The notes under the pieces were generated by a model that made no database searches, was not told the origin of the DNA, and saw only the letters and a program-made list of their open reading frames with translations. Shown in pieces: positions 44,598 to 53,772 of a stretch of DNA of 64,000 bases. Numbering within the stretch: position 1 is the stretch's first letter; each line of letters opens with the position of its first letter. A program made the position numbers and the translations under genes. Origin of the DNA: Nonomuraea gerenzanensis (lineage in GTDB: Bacteria > Actinomycetota > Actinomycetes > Streptosporangiales > Streptosporangiaceae); contig NZ_CP084058.1 in NCBI RefSeq assembly GCF_020215645.1, forward strand, positions 7,378,001 to 7,442,000, written 5' to 3'.

Positions 44598-44611
44598 TGT
44601 TAGCGCTAACA
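44598..44611. promoter_or_regulatory. perfect LacI-type operator TGTTAGCGCTAACA
   Basis: It is identical over 14 bp to the operator at 42312 and lies 137 nt upstream of the GH127 start codon. Confidence 0.85.
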
Positions 44612-44748
44612 ACGCGATCCAGCGAAGGAGCCCGGAGACGAGCCCACCGGCAGCGACGCCACCCCCGATCGGCGAGCCGGAGGCCCGACCCGGCGCGCCC
44701 GTGGCCGGCGGCGGCCGGTCACCGCCCCCCATCCCCGAGGAGTTCCGC

Positions 44749-47475
44749 ATGTCCTTGAGCCGTCGTCAGCTCTTACAGGCCGCAGGCGCGACCGCCGCGC
44801 TCTCGGTCGCCGGCCAGGTCGCCGGCGCGTCCCCCGCGCTGGCCGCGATCCCCTGGGCCAGACCGGACATCGGTGTGTCGGCCTACGAGTTCGACCTCGG
44901 CCAGGTCCGGCTGACCTCCGGCCGCTGGCTGGACAACCAGAACCGCACCCTCAGCTACCTGCGCTTCGTCGACGTCGACCGGCTGCTGTACGTCTTCCGC
45001 GCCAACCACCGGCTGTCCACCGGCGGCGCGGCGGCCAACGGCGGCTGGGATGCCCCGAGCTTCCCGTTCCGCTCGCACATGCAGGGCCACTTCCTGACGG
45101 CGTGGGCGCAGGCCTACGCCGTGCTCGGCGACACCACCTGCCGTGACAAGGCCACCTACATGGTGGCCGAGCTGGCCAGGTGCCAGGCGAACAACGGCGC
45201 CGCCGGATTCACCGCCGGCTACCTGTCCGGCTTCCCCGAGTCCGACATCACCGCCGTGGAGAACCGCACCCTGACCAACGGCAACGTGCCGTACTACTGC
45301 ATCCACAAGACCCTGGCCGGGCTGCTGGACGTCTGGCGGCTGATCGGCGACACCCGGGCCAGGACGGTGCTGCTGGCCCTGGCCGGATGGGTGGACACCC
45401 GCACCGCGCGGCTCAGCACCGCCCAGCTGCAGGCCATGCTCGGCACCGAGTTCGGCGGCATGAACGCCGTGCTGACGGACCTGTACCAGCTGACCGGCGA
45501 CTCCCGGTGGCTGACCACGGCCCGGCGCTTCGACCACGCGGCCGTGTTCGATCCGCTGGCCGCCAACCAGGACCGGCTCAACGGGCTGCACGCCAACACG
45601 CAGGTGCCCAAGTGGATCGGGGCGGCCCGCGAGTACAAGGCGACAGGCACGACCCGGTACCGCGACATCGCGGCCAACGCCTGGTCCATCACCGTCGGCG
45701 CGCACACGTACGTGAACGGCTCCAACAGCCAGGCCGAGCACTTCCGCGCCCCGAACGCGATCGCGGCCCACCTGACCAGGGACACCGGCGAGGCGTGCAA
45801 CACCTACAACATGCTCAAGCTGACGCGGGAGCTGTGGCTGCTGTCGCCGTCCCGGGCCGACTACTTCGACTACTACGAGAACGCCCTGCTCAACCATCTG
45901 ATCGGCCAGCAGAACCCGGCCGACGCGCGCGGGCACGTCACCTACTTCACCCCGCTCAACCCCGGCGGGCGGCGAGGGGTCGGCCCGGCCTGGGGCGGCG
46001 GCACGTGGAGCACCGACTACAACTCCTTCTGGTGCTGCCAGGGCACCGGGATCGAGACCAACACCAAGCTGATGGACTCGATCTACTTCCACGACGGCAC
46101 CACGCTGTTCGTGAACCTGTTCACGCCCTCCACGCTCGACTGGAGCCAGCGCGGCATCACCGTCACCCAGACCACCTCCTACCCGGTCGGCGACACCACG
46201 TCGTTGCAGGTCACCGGTAACGTGAGCGGGTCGTGGACGATGCGCGTCCGCATCCCGGGCTGGACGCAGGGCGCGACGGTCAGCGTCAACGGGGTCCAGC
46301 AGTCCATCGCCACCACCCCGGGCTCCTACGCCGACCTCACCCGGTCGTGGACCTCGGGCGACACCGTGACCGTGCGGCTGCCCATGCGGGTGATCATGAA
46401 GGCCGCCAACGACAACCCCGGCGTGCAGGCCGTCACCTACGGCCCGGTCGTGTTGTCGGGCGACTACGGCGACACCGCCCTGTCGTCCGCCCCCACCCTG
46501 GTCCCCTCCTCGGTCACCCGCACCGGCGCCTCCTCCCTGACCTTCACGGCCACGGCCGACGGGGCGCCGGTGCGGCTGGCGCCGTTCCACGACGCCCACG
46601 GCCACAACTACGTCGTCTACTGGAACACCGGCGGCACCGGCGGCACCGGCGCGGCGAGCTTCCGGCTCGTCAACGCGGCCAGCGGGCTGGTGCTCGGCAT
46701 CCAGAACATGTCCACCGCCGACGGCGGCCCCGCCCTGCAGTGGACCGACAACGGCACCGCCGACCACGACTGGGTTCTGGTCGTGGACGGCGCCGCCCTG
46801 CGGTTGCGCAACGTGCACAGCGGCAAGGTGCTCGGCGTCGAGAACATGTCGACCGCCGACAACGCCAGGGTGATCCAGTGGGGCGACACCGGCACCGCCG
46901 ACCACCGCTGGACGGTCACCGACGCCGGCGACGGCTCCGTCAAGATCCGCAACGTGCACAGCGGCAAGCTGCTCGGCATCCAGAACGGCTCCACCGCCAA
47001 CGGCGCCCAGGCCGTCCAGGACTCCGACAACGGCAGCCCAGACAACCAGTGGCGGTTCGTGCCGAACGGGGCGCGGCGCATCCAGAACGCGGGCACCGGG
47101 ATGGTGCTCGGCGTCACCGGCATGTCCACGGCCGACGGGGCGCTGGTCGTCCAGTGGGGCGACACGGGCACCGCCGACCACCTGTGGACGGCCGTCGTGG
47201 ACACCGGCGGCTACCTGCGGCTGCGCAACTCCCACAGCCAGAAGGTGCTGGGCGTGGAGAACATGGGCACCGCCGCCGGGTCGCGCGTCGTGCAGTGGGC
47301 CGACAACGGCACCGCCGACCACCGCTGGCGGCTGCGTCACGGCTCGGGCGCCGCCTTCCGCATCCAGTGCGCCAACGGCGGCCGGGTGCTGGGCCTCGCC
47401 GGCACCTCTCAGGGCGCGCAGGTCGTGCTCGCCGATGACAACGGCTCGAACAACAACCTCTGGAGGTTCCTGTGA
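44749..47475 (+). CDS. GH127-like beta-L-arabinofuranosidase with ricin-type repeats
   Basis: The 908-residue protein has a Tat signal (SRRQLLQAAG) and an (alpha/alpha)6 barrel of the DUF1680/GH127 type. Residues E348, C350, C429 and C430 (in GEACNTYN and WCCQGTG) match the zinc/cysteine nucleophile centre known from HypBA1, with C429 as likely nucleophile. A beta-sandwich follows to about residue 640. Then come six ricin-like repeats with LGxxNMSTADxxxVxQW (about 650-908), probably two beta-trefoils. It removes beta-L-arabinofuranose. GAGGAG 6 nt before ATG 44749 sets the start. Codon 9 is TTA. It overlaps the next gene by GTGA. Confidence 0.92.
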   Translation: MSLSRRQLLQAAGATAALSVAGQVAGASPALAAIPWARPDIGVSAYEFDLGQVRLTSGRWLDNQNRTLSYLRFVDVDRLLYVFRANHRLSTGGAAANGGWDAPSFPFRSHMQGHFLTAWAQAYAVLGDTTCRDKATYMVAELARCQANNGAAGFTAGYLSGFPESDITAVENRTLTNGNVPYYCIHKTLAGLLDVWRLIGDTRARTVLLALAGWVDTRTARLSTAQLQAMLGTEFGGMNAVLTDLYQLTGDSRWLTTARRFDHAAVFDPLAANQDRLNGLHANTQVPKWIGAAREYKATGTTRYRDIAANAWSITVGAHTYVNGSNSQAEHFRAPNAIAAHLTRDTGEACNTYNMLKLTRELWLLSPSRADYFDYYENALLNHLIGQQNPADARGHVTYFTPLNPGGRRGVGPAWGGGTWSTDYNSFWCCQGTGIETNTKLMDSIYFHDGTTLFVNLFTPSTLDWSQRGITVTQTTSYPVGDTTSLQVTGNVSGSWTMRVRIPGWTQGATVSVNGVQQSIATTPGSYADLTRSWTSGDTVTVRLPMRVIMKAANDNPGVQAVTYGPVVLSGDYGDTALSSAPTLVPSSVTRTGASSLTFTATADGAPVRLAPFHDAHGHNYVVYWNTGGTGGTGAASFRLVNAASGLVLGIQNMSTADGGPALQWTDNGTADHDWVLVVDGAALRLRNVHSGKVLGVENMSTADNARVIQWGDTGTADHRWTVTDAGDGSVKIRNVHSGKLLGIQNGSTANGAQAVQDSDNGSPDNQWRFVPNGARRIQNAGTGMVLGVTGMSTADGALVVQWGDTGTADHLWTAVVDTGGYLRLRNSHSQKVLGVENMGTAAGSRVVQWADNGTADHRWRLRHGSGAAFRIQCANGGRVLGLAGTSQGAQVVLADDNGSNNNLWRFL

Positions 47476-49490
47476 GGCGCGTGCTCGCGGTCCTGTCGTG
47501 CTTGTTACTCGTGAGCGTGTCGCTCACCCCCCAGGCCTCGGCCGCGACGGTCGACACCAACGCCTGGTACGTGCTGGTCAACCGTAACAGCGGCAAGGCG
47601 CTGGACGTCTACAACCTGGCCACCAACGACGGCGCCCGCATCACCCAGTGGACCCGCAACAACGGCAACCAGCAGCAGTGGCAGTTCGTCGACTCCGGCG
47701 GCGGCTACTACCGCATCAAGTCCCGCCACTCCGGCAAGGTCCTGGACGTCTACAACTTCTCCACCGCCAACGGCGGCGCCATCGTGCAGTGGGCCGACGG
47801 CAACGGCACCAACCAGCAGTGGCGCCTGGCTGACAGCTCGGAAGGTCACGTGCGCTTCATCTCCCGCCACAGCAACAAGGCCCTGGAAGTACAGGGCGCC
47901 TCCACCGCCGACGGCGGCAACATCGTCCAGTACGACGACTGGGGCGGCGCCAACCAGCAGTGGCAGCTCGTCAAGGTGGACGGCGGCGGCAGCGGCAGCG
48001 GCTACACCAACCCGGTCGTCTGGCAGGACTTCGCCGACGGCGACATCATCCGCGTCGGTGACGCCTACTACTACTCGGCCTCGACGATGCACTACTCCCC
48101 CGGCGCGCCGATCCTGCGCTCCTACAACCTGGTGGACTGGGAGTACGCCGGGCATTCGGTGCCCAGGCTCGACTTCGGCTCCAGCGCCTACGACCTGAGC
48201 GGCGGCCGGGCGTACGTGAAGGGCATCTGGGCCTCGACGTTGAACTACCGGCCCAGCAACAGCACCTACTACTGGATCGGCTGCGTCGAGTTCAACCGCA
48301 CCTACGTCTACACCGCCTCCGCCGTGGACGGCACCTGGACCAAACGCTCGCAGATCAACAACTGCTACTACGACGCCGGCCTGCTGATCGACACCGACGA
48401 CACGATGTACGTCGCCTACGGCAACGGCACCATCAGCGTCGCCCAGCTCTCCGCCGACGGGCTCAGCCAGGTGCGCGCCCAGCAGGTGTTCCAGACGCCG
48501 AGCAGCGTCGGCACCCTGGAGGGCGCCCGCTTCTACAAGCGCAACGGCTACTACTACATCTGGCTGACCCGCCCGGCCAACGGCCAGTACGTGCTCCGCT
48601 CCACCTCGCCGTGGGGCCCGTACGAGATGCGCCAGGTCCTGCTCGACCTGCCCGGCCCCATCTCCGGCGGCGGCGTCCCGCACCAGGGCGGCCTCGTCCA
48701 GACCCAGAACGGCGACTGGTACTACATGTCGTTCGTCGACGCCTACCCCGGCGGGCGCGTGCCCGCGCTCGCGCCGATCACCTGGAACGGCGACTGGCCG
48801 ACGCTGCAGACCGTCAACGGCACCTGGGGAGTCACCTACCCCAAGCCGAACATCCAGACCAGCCGCACCGTGGCGTCCATGATCGGCCCCGACACCTTCA
48901 CCTCGCCCGCGCTCGGGCACCGCTGGGAGTGGAACCACAACCCCGACACCAGCCGCTACTCCACCGGCAACGGCCTGCGCCTGCAGACCGCGACCGTGAC
49001 GAACGACCTCTACAACGCCCGCAACACGCTCACCCACCGCATCCAGGGCCCGTCGTCCACGGCGACGATCGAGCTGGACTACTCCCAGCTGGCCAACGGC
49101 GACCGTGCCGGACTGGCCATGCTGCGTGACCAGTCGGCCTGGATCGGCGTCAAACGCGACAACGGCGTCAACCGGGTCGTGATGACCAACGGGCTGAGCA
49201 TGAACAGCTCGTGGCAGACCACCGGCACCGGCACGGAGGCGGCCAGCGCGGCCGTCTCGGGCGGCCGGATCTGGCTGCGGGTGGCCGCCGACATCCGGCC
49301 GGGCTCCGGCAGGCAGGCCCGCTTCTCCTACAGCACCGACGGCAGCACCTTCGTCAGCCTCGGCCCGGCCTTCACGCTCAACAACGCCTGGCAGTTCTTC
49401 ATGGGCTACCGCTTCGGCATCTTCAACTACGCCACGCAGTCCCTCGGCGGCGCGGTCACCGTGCGCCGCTTCGACCTCACCACCCCCTGA
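47472..49490 (+). CDS. secreted GH43 arabinanase/arabinofuranosidase with N-terminal ricin module
   Basis: The 672-residue protein has a signal peptide (about 1-24) and a ricin-type trefoil (about 28-168) with NQQQWQF, NQQWRL, NQQWQL repeats. A GH43 propeller (about 178-470) follows, with the base Asp in [10 protein letters not shown] and an acid Glu in [10 protein letters not shown]. The C-terminal beta-sandwich (about 475-672) is of the kind found in beta-xylosidase/exo-arabinanase enzymes. GTG 47472 overlaps the GH127 stop. The ricin module is nearly identical at the DNA level to that of the next gene. Codon 12 is TTA. Confidence 0.9.
   Translation: MRRVLAVLSCLLLVSVSLTPQASAATVDTNAWYVLVNRNSGKALDVYNLATNDGARITQWTRNNGNQQQWQFVDSGGGYYRIKSRHSGKVLDVYNFSTANGGAIVQWADGNGTNQQWRLADSSEGHVRFISRHSNKALEVQGASTADGGNIVQYDDWGGANQQWQLVKVDGGGSGSGYTNPVVWQDFADGDIIRVGDAYYYSASTMHYSPGAPILRSYNLVDWEYAGHSVPRLDFGSSAYDLSGGRAYVKGIWASTLNYRPSNSTYYWIGCVEFNRTYVYTASAVDGTWTKRSQINNCYYDAGLLIDTDDTMYVAYGNGTISVAQLSADGLSQVRAQQVFQTPSSVGTLEGARFYKRNGYYYIWLTRPANGQYVLRSTSPWGPYEMRQVLLDLPGPISGGGVPHQGGLVQTQNGDWYYMSFVDAYPGGRVPALAPITWNGDWPTLQTVNGTWGVTYPKPNIQTSRTVASMIGPDTFTSPALGHRWEWNHNPDTSRYSTGNGLRLQTATVTNDLYNARNTLTHRIQGPSSTATIELDYSQLANGDRAGLAMLRDQSAWIGVKRDNGVNRVVMTNGLSMNSSWQTTGTGTEAASAAVSGGRIWLRVAADIRPGSGRQARFSYSTDGSTFVSLGPAFTLNNAWQFFMGYRFGIFNYATQSLGGAVTVRRFDLTTP
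47550..47986 (+). repeat. 437-bp direct repeat, copy 1 (ricin module)
   Basis: This segment matches 49592-50028 without gaps and with only about twenty differences by eye. It encodes the ricin-type module of the GH43 gene. Confidence 0.9.
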
Positions 49491-49501
49491 GGAGAGATCC
49501 T

Positions 49502-50953
49502 GTGAAACGCAGATTCCTGACCGTCCTGGCGACGGTGGCCACCTTACTGGCGAGCCTGCTCCTCGCCGTGCAGCCCGCCGGCGCGGCCACCGTCGACACC
49601 AGCGCCTGGTACGTGCTGGTCAACCGCAACAGCGGCAAGGCGCTGGACGTCTACAACCTGGCCACCAACGACGGCGCCCGCATCACCCAGTGGACCCGCA
49701 ACAACGGCAACCAGCAGCAGTGGCAGTTCGTCGACTCCGGCGGCGGCTACTACCGCATCAAGTCCCGCCACTCCGGCAAGGTCCTCGACATCTACAACTT
49801 CTCCACCGCCAACGGCGGCGCCATCGTCCAGTGGGCCGACAACAATACCAACAACCAGCAGTGGCGCCTGGCCGACAGCTCCGACGGCTACGTCCGCTTC
49901 ATCTCCCGCCACAGCAACAAGGCCCTGGAAGTACAGGGCGCCTCCACCGCCGACGGCGGCAACATCGTCCAGTACGACGACTGGGGCGGCGCCAACCAGC
50001 AGTGGCAGCTCGTCAAGGTGGACGGCGGCACCGGCAACCCCGGCCAGTGCGACCTCCCGTCCTCCTACCGCTGGACCTCGACGGGCCCGCTGGCCACCCC
50101 GAGGGCCGGCTGGGTCTCGCTCAAGGACTTCACCGTCGCCCCCTACAACGGCCGGCACCTCGTCTACGCCACCACGCACGACACCGGCACGCGGTGGGGC
50201 TCGATGAACTTCAGCCTCTTCAGCAACTGGTCGGAGATGGCCACGGCCAGCCAGAACGCGATGACCAACTCCACGGTCGCGCCCACCCTGTTCTACTTCG
50301 CGCCGAGGAACATCTGGGTGCTGGCCTACCAGTGGGGTGGCACCGCCTTCTCGTACCGCACCTCCAGCGACCCGACCAACCCCAACGGCTGGTCGGCGCA
50401 GCAGACGCTGTTCACCGGGAGCATCTCCGGCTCCGGCACCGGCCCCATCGACCAGACGCTCATCGGTGACAGCACGAACATGTACCTGTTCTTCGCCGGT
50501 GACAACGGCAAGATCTACCGCGCCAGCATGCCGATCGGGAACTTCCCCGGCAACTTCGGCAGCACCTCCACCGTGATCATGAGCGACACCACGAACAACC
50601 TGTTCGAGGCCGTCCAGGTCTACAAGCTCCAGGGCCAGGACAAGTACCTGATGATCGTCGAGGCGATCGGCGCGCAGGGCCGCTACTTCCGCTCCTTCAC
50701 CGCCACCAGCCTGAACGGCTCGTGGACCCCGCAGGCCGCCACCGAGGGCAACCCCTTCGCGGGCAAGGCCAACAGCGGCGCCACCTGGACCAACGACATC
50801 AGCCACGGCGAGCTGATCCGCACCAGCGCCGACCAGACCTTCACCGTGGACCCGTGCAACCTGCAGCTCCTCTACCAGGGCCGCAGCCCCAACTCCGGCG
50901 GCGACTACGGTCTGCTGCCCTACCGTCCCGGCCTGCTGACACTCCAGCGCTGA
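49502..50953 (+). CDS. GH62 alpha-L-arabinofuranosidase with N-terminal ricin module
   Basis: The 483-residue secreted enzyme has a signal peptide (about 1-29), a ricin-type trefoil (about 33-173) and a GH62 propeller (about 180-483). Motifs include WVSLKDFTV (base Asp), [20 protein letters not shown] (acid Glu) and the family's terminal [16 protein letters not shown]62 enzymes remove single arabinofuranose units from xylan. GTG 49502 has GGAG upstream and lies 11 nt after the GH43 stop, so the three genes form an operon. Codon 15 is TTA. A strong terminator follows. Confidence 0.95.
   Translation: MKRRFLTVLATVATLLASLLLAVQPAGAATVDTSAWYVLVNRNSGKALDVYNLATNDGARITQWTRNNGNQQQWQFVDSGGGYYRIKSRHSGKVLDIYNFSTANGGAIVQWADNNTNNQQWRLADSSDGYVRFISRHSNKALEVQGASTADGGNIVQYDDWGGANQQWQLVKVDGGTGNPGQCDLPSSYRWTSTGPLATPRAGWVSLKDFTVAPYNGRHLVYATTHDTGTRWGSMNFSLFSNWSEMATASQNAMTNSTVAPTLFYFAPRNIWVLAYQWGGTAFSYRTSSDPTNPNGWSAQQTLFTGSISGSGTGPIDQTLIGDSTNMYLFFAGDNGKIYRASMPIGNFPGNFGSTSTVIMSDTTNNLFEAVQVYKLQGQDKYLMIVEAIGAQGRYFRSFTATSLNGSWTPQAATEGNPFAGKANSGATWTNDISHGELIRTSADQTFTVDPCNLQLLYQGRSPNSGGDYGLLPYRPGLLTLQR
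49592..50028 (+). repeat. 437-bp direct repeat, copy 2 (ricin module)
   Basis: This is the second copy of the segment at 47550-47986, in the same frame, offset by exactly 2042 bp. The few differences cluster around the third QxW unit. Confidence 0.9.
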
Positions 50954-50956
50954 CGG

Positions 50957-50994
50957 CACGGCGGGCGGCCCGGACCTCCGGGCCGCCCGCCGTG
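50957..50994 (+). terminator. 17-bp hairpin terminator of the GH127-GH43-GH62 operon
   Basis: Positions 50957-50973 and 50978-50994 pair perfectly around an ACCT loop, starting 3 nt after the GH62 stop. Confidence 0.9.
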
Positions 50995-51028
50995 TCCCGT
51001 CGTGCGGGACAACGCCGCGTCGTCCCTG

Positions 51029-51754
51029 TCAGCCGAGCTTGAGCAGCAGCTCGGTGAGCTCGGCCGGCATGGTGATCATGCAGTCGTGGCCCGTCTCCAG
51101 CTCCCACACCTGCGCCGGGCTGCCGTCCGGCTGGAGCGCCGGGACGGGCCGCCGCTCGATGCCCTCCGGGACGCCGACGACGCAGTGGATGTGCGTACGC
51201 GGGATCAGGCGCGCGGCCGGGTCGTCGAGCCGCACCGGTTGCCGGTAGCAGAGCACCGGCTGGTCCGACAGCATCGACCGCAGCCAGGCCACGTCCGCCG
51301 GGTCGGTGACCCCGAACAGGCCCATGGGCGGCGGCAGCTCCGGCATCGGCGGGACCAGCCAGCCGGTCTCGGACTCCGCGGCCCGGTCGATGAGGGCCTG
51401 GATCACGGGGTGCACGTCCACCGCGCTCTCGCCGTCCTCCGGGACCATCGCGTCGAGGAAGACCAGCCGGGCGATGCGGCCGGGGACGCGGTTGGCGGCG
51501 GAGGAGATGACGAGCCCCGCGTAGCTGTGGCCCACCAGGATCACGTCGGTGAGGTCCGCCTCGGTGATCAGCCTGACGAGGTCGTCGGCGTGGGTGTCCA
51601 GCCCCACCTCGGGGCCGAGCAGGTGCGCCCGGTCGCCGAAACCGGTCAGCGACGGCGCCTCCACCCGGTGGCCCGCCGCCGTGAGCAGCGGGACCACCCG
51701 CTCCCAGCACTGCCCGCTGTGCCAGGCTCCGTGTACCAGCACATAGGTCGACAT
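51029..51754 (-). CDS. alpha/beta hydrolase (EstC/salicylate-esterase-like)
   Basis: The 241-residue cytosolic hydrolase begins STYVLVHGAWHSGQCWERV. It has the nucleophile Ser in GHSYAGLV (about residue 75), LDAMVPEDG, and a C-terminal His in TGHDCMI. This is the plant-methylesterase-like subgroup common in actinobacteria. Substrate unknown. ATG 51754 has GAGGAG upstream. It is divergent from an XRE-type regulator gene at 51915, a frequent arrangement in which the regulator controls the hydrolase. Confidence 0.9.
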   Translation of the reverse strand: MSTYVLVHGAWHSGQCWERVVPLLTAAGHRVEAPSLTGFGDRAHLLGPEVGLDTHADDLVRLITEADLTDVILVGHSYAGLVISSAANRVPGRIARLVFLDAMVPEDGESAVDVHPVIQALIDRAAESETGWLVPPMPELPPPMGLFGVTDPADVAWLRSMLSDQPVLCYRQPVRLDDPAARLIPRTHIHCVVGVPEGIERRPVPALQPDGSPAQVWELETGHDCMITMPAELTELLLKLG

Positions 51755-51914
51755 GATGTGGCTCCTCGCTCTCGGAAGGGAGCACCGGCCGCGCTCGCCC
51801 GTGCCCGTGCGGTAAGCGAGGTTTCCGCGCGCCCGGGGAGTGAGCCAGAGCCCCCGCGATCCTGGGAGTGACAGGGCCAGGCAGGCACGAAGGCGCACGA
51901 AGTACCGTGGGGGC

Positions 51915-52736
51915 ATGAGCGACGAACGCAACCTGCTGGGCGACTACGTTCGCGCCCGCCGGGAGCTCGTCACTCCCGAGCAGGCCGGCCTTTCCTCCGT
52001 GGGCGTCCGGCGGGTGCCGGGCCTGCGCCGGGAGGAGGTCGCGATGCTCGCCGGCATCAGCGCCGACTACTACCTGCGCCTGGAGCAGGGCCGTGACCGC
52101 AACCCCTCCGCGCAGGTCCTCCAATCCCTGGCCCGGGTGCTGCGGCTCGACGACGACGCGACGGCCTACCTGCTGCGCCTCGGCGCGGACCGGCCCCGGC
52201 GGCGTCGGCGGCGGCCTCGTCAGGAGACCGTCCCGCCGGGGGTGGCCAAGCTCGTCGGCACGCTGCCGCTGCCCGCGTACGTGGAGGGCCGCTACTTCGA
52301 CGTCCTCGCCGCCAACGCGCTCGCGACCGCGTTGTCGCCGCGGCTCGCGGCGGGGCGCAACCGCCTGCGTGACGTCTTCCTCGACCCCGCCGAGCAGGCC
52401 CTCCACCCCGGCTGGGAGGACGCGGCGCAGGGCCTGGTCGCCGGCTTCCGCGCCTCCGTCGGCACCGACACCGACGACCCCCGCCTCATCGAGCTCGTCG
52501 GCGAGCTGTCCCTGGCCAGCCCCCTCTTCAGCGGGCTCTGGGCCCGCCACGACGTGAACACCTGCGAGGGCACCCCCAAGCGCCTCGACCACCCCCAGGT
52601 CGGCACGCTGTGGCTGAACCGGGAGCGGCTCGGCGTCAGCGGCGCGCCGGGCGTGACGCTCGTCGTCCTGCATCCGGACGCCGGCACCGGCAGCGCCGAC
52701 AAGCTGGCGCTCCTCGCGTCCCTCCTGGCGGCCTGA
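51915..52736 (+). CDS. XRE family regulator with MmyB-like ligand domain
   Basis: The 273-residue protein has an N-terminal HTH (GLRREEVAMLAGISADYYLRLEQGR) followed by an MmyB-like domain (about 100-273; YFDVLAANALATALSP and HPQVGTLWLNRERL). Relatives bind fatty-acid-like ligands and repress divergent oxidoreductase or hydrolase genes. ATG 51915 is 7 nt after TACCGT, so the transcript may be leaderless. The divergent alpha/beta hydrolase gene is the likely target. Confidence 0.93.
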   Translation: MSDERNLLGDYVRARRELVTPEQAGLSSVGVRRVPGLRREEVAMLAGISADYYLRLEQGRDRNPSAQVLQSLARVLRLDDDATAYLLRLGADRPRRRRRRPRQETVPPGVAKLVGTLPLPAYVEGRYFDVLAANALATALSPRLAAGRNRLRDVFLDPAEQALHPGWEDAAQGLVAGFRASVGTDTDDPRLIELVGELSLASPLFSGLWARHDVNTCEGTPKRLDHPQVGTLWLNRERLGVSGAPGVTLVVLHPDAGTGSADKLALLASLLAA

Positions 52737-52916
52737 CCTCGCCGTCCGCGACCGGCCGGGTGGTGGCCCGATTGCGGGCATTCGCCGGATCCGGCGTCCG
52801 GAACATGGGCCGTCGCAGCGCATTCCTTGGCCAAGTGCCGGGTGACGGGCCGCCCACTACGGAATCCTTGACCGGGAGAAGACGACGCAGCCCGCCCCCG
52901 TGGCTGCCTCGGCGCG

Positions 52917-53678
52917 GTGAACGAGTGCGATGGCGGATCCGTGGAACAGCTGGAATACCGAAAGCTCATCAGGGTGCTGGAGCAGGTGGCCGCGGCTCGT
53001 CAAGGGGCGCTCTATCCGGTGCTGGCCGAGTCCCTGGCCGTCCATCTCGGCTGGACCGACGCGTTCGTCGCCGAGAACCCCGCGTACCTGGCGCTGGGCG
53101 GCGACGGCGAGGAGCAGTACCGCACCACGTTCCGGCCGGACTTCGTGGAGGAGTACGTCGAGCGCTGGCGCTGGAACAACCCGTTCGCCTCGCACGACGG
53201 GGTCGCCTGCCTGACCCGCCGCGGTGTGGCCACCCTCGGGCAGCTGCGCCTGCGGGCGACCGGCCCCGAGCGGGACTTCGCCGACACGTTTCTGCGCCGC
53301 AACGGCATCGACGACATGCTGAAGATCGTCATCAGGTCCGCGGTCACGGGCACGGTCAGCACGCTGGGGGTGCCGTTCGACGGCGCGCGGCGCGCCATCG
53401 GGCCGGGCGACCTGCTGATGGCGGCCACGCTGGGGCCACTGCTGAGCCCGTACTTCGACGCCGATCCCGGGCCGCCCGTCGCCGTGCGGGGCCTCACCAC
53501 GCGGGAGCGTGACGTGGCCGAGCTGGTGCTGCTGGGGCTCGCTCAGGAACGCATCGCGCAGCGGCTGGACGTCAGCCAGAGCGTGGTCGAGCGGCATCTC
53601 GCCTCCGTGCTGGTGAAGATGGGATGCGGTGATCCGGCCGAGCTGGCCGCCCGGTGGGAGGAGCGTCCGGCGAGCTGA
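52917..53678 (+). CDS. LuxR family transcriptional regulator
   Basis: The 253-residue protein ends in a LuxR HTH (GLTTRERDVAELVLLGLAQ, then LDVSQSVVERHLASVLVKM). The N-terminal 180 residues form a GAF-like or helical sensing part without a receiver Asp. GTG 52917 gives the longest frame; GTG 52941 is an alternative. It is convergent with the SulP-carbonic anhydrase gene across a bidirectional hairpin. Targets unknown. Confidence 0.85.
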   Translation: MNECDGGSVEQLEYRKLIRVLEQVAAARQGALYPVLAESLAVHLGWTDAFVAENPAYLALGGDGEEQYRTTFRPDFVEEYVERWRWNNPFASHDGVACLTRRGVATLGQLRLRATGPERDFADTFLRRNGIDDMLKIVIRSAVTGTVSTLGVPFDGARRAIGPGDLLMAATLGPLLSPYFDADPGPPVAVRGLTTRERDVAELVLLGLAQERIAQRLDVSQSVVERHLASVLVKMGCGDPAELAARWEERPAS

Positions 53679-53701
53679 CGCACGGCTCCCGCCCGCGGCC
53701 G

Positions 53702-53750
53702 GGCCGGCGCGGGCCCGGGGCACCGGTCCGCCCCCGGCGCCGCGCCGGCC
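53702..53750. terminator. bidirectional hairpin between convergent genes
   Basis: GGCCGGCGCGG (53702-53712) and CCGCGCCGGCC (53740-53750) pair perfectly; an inner GGGG/CCCC stem extends it. Confidence 0.7.
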
Positions 53751-53772
53751 ACGGGTCACCGCGTACGGCGGG

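Larger units (their letters stand above)
44235..44748. other. 514-bp intergenic region before the GH127 operon
   Basis: No convincing gene is seen. A 98-codon minus-strand frame (44282-44578) has no recognisable product. The region holds a 15-bp GAAA-N-TTTC palindrome (44406-44420) and a perfect TGTTAGCGCTAACA operator (44598-44611). A locally AT-richer stretch lies around 44355-44420, suggesting a long regulatory region. Confidence 0.6.
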
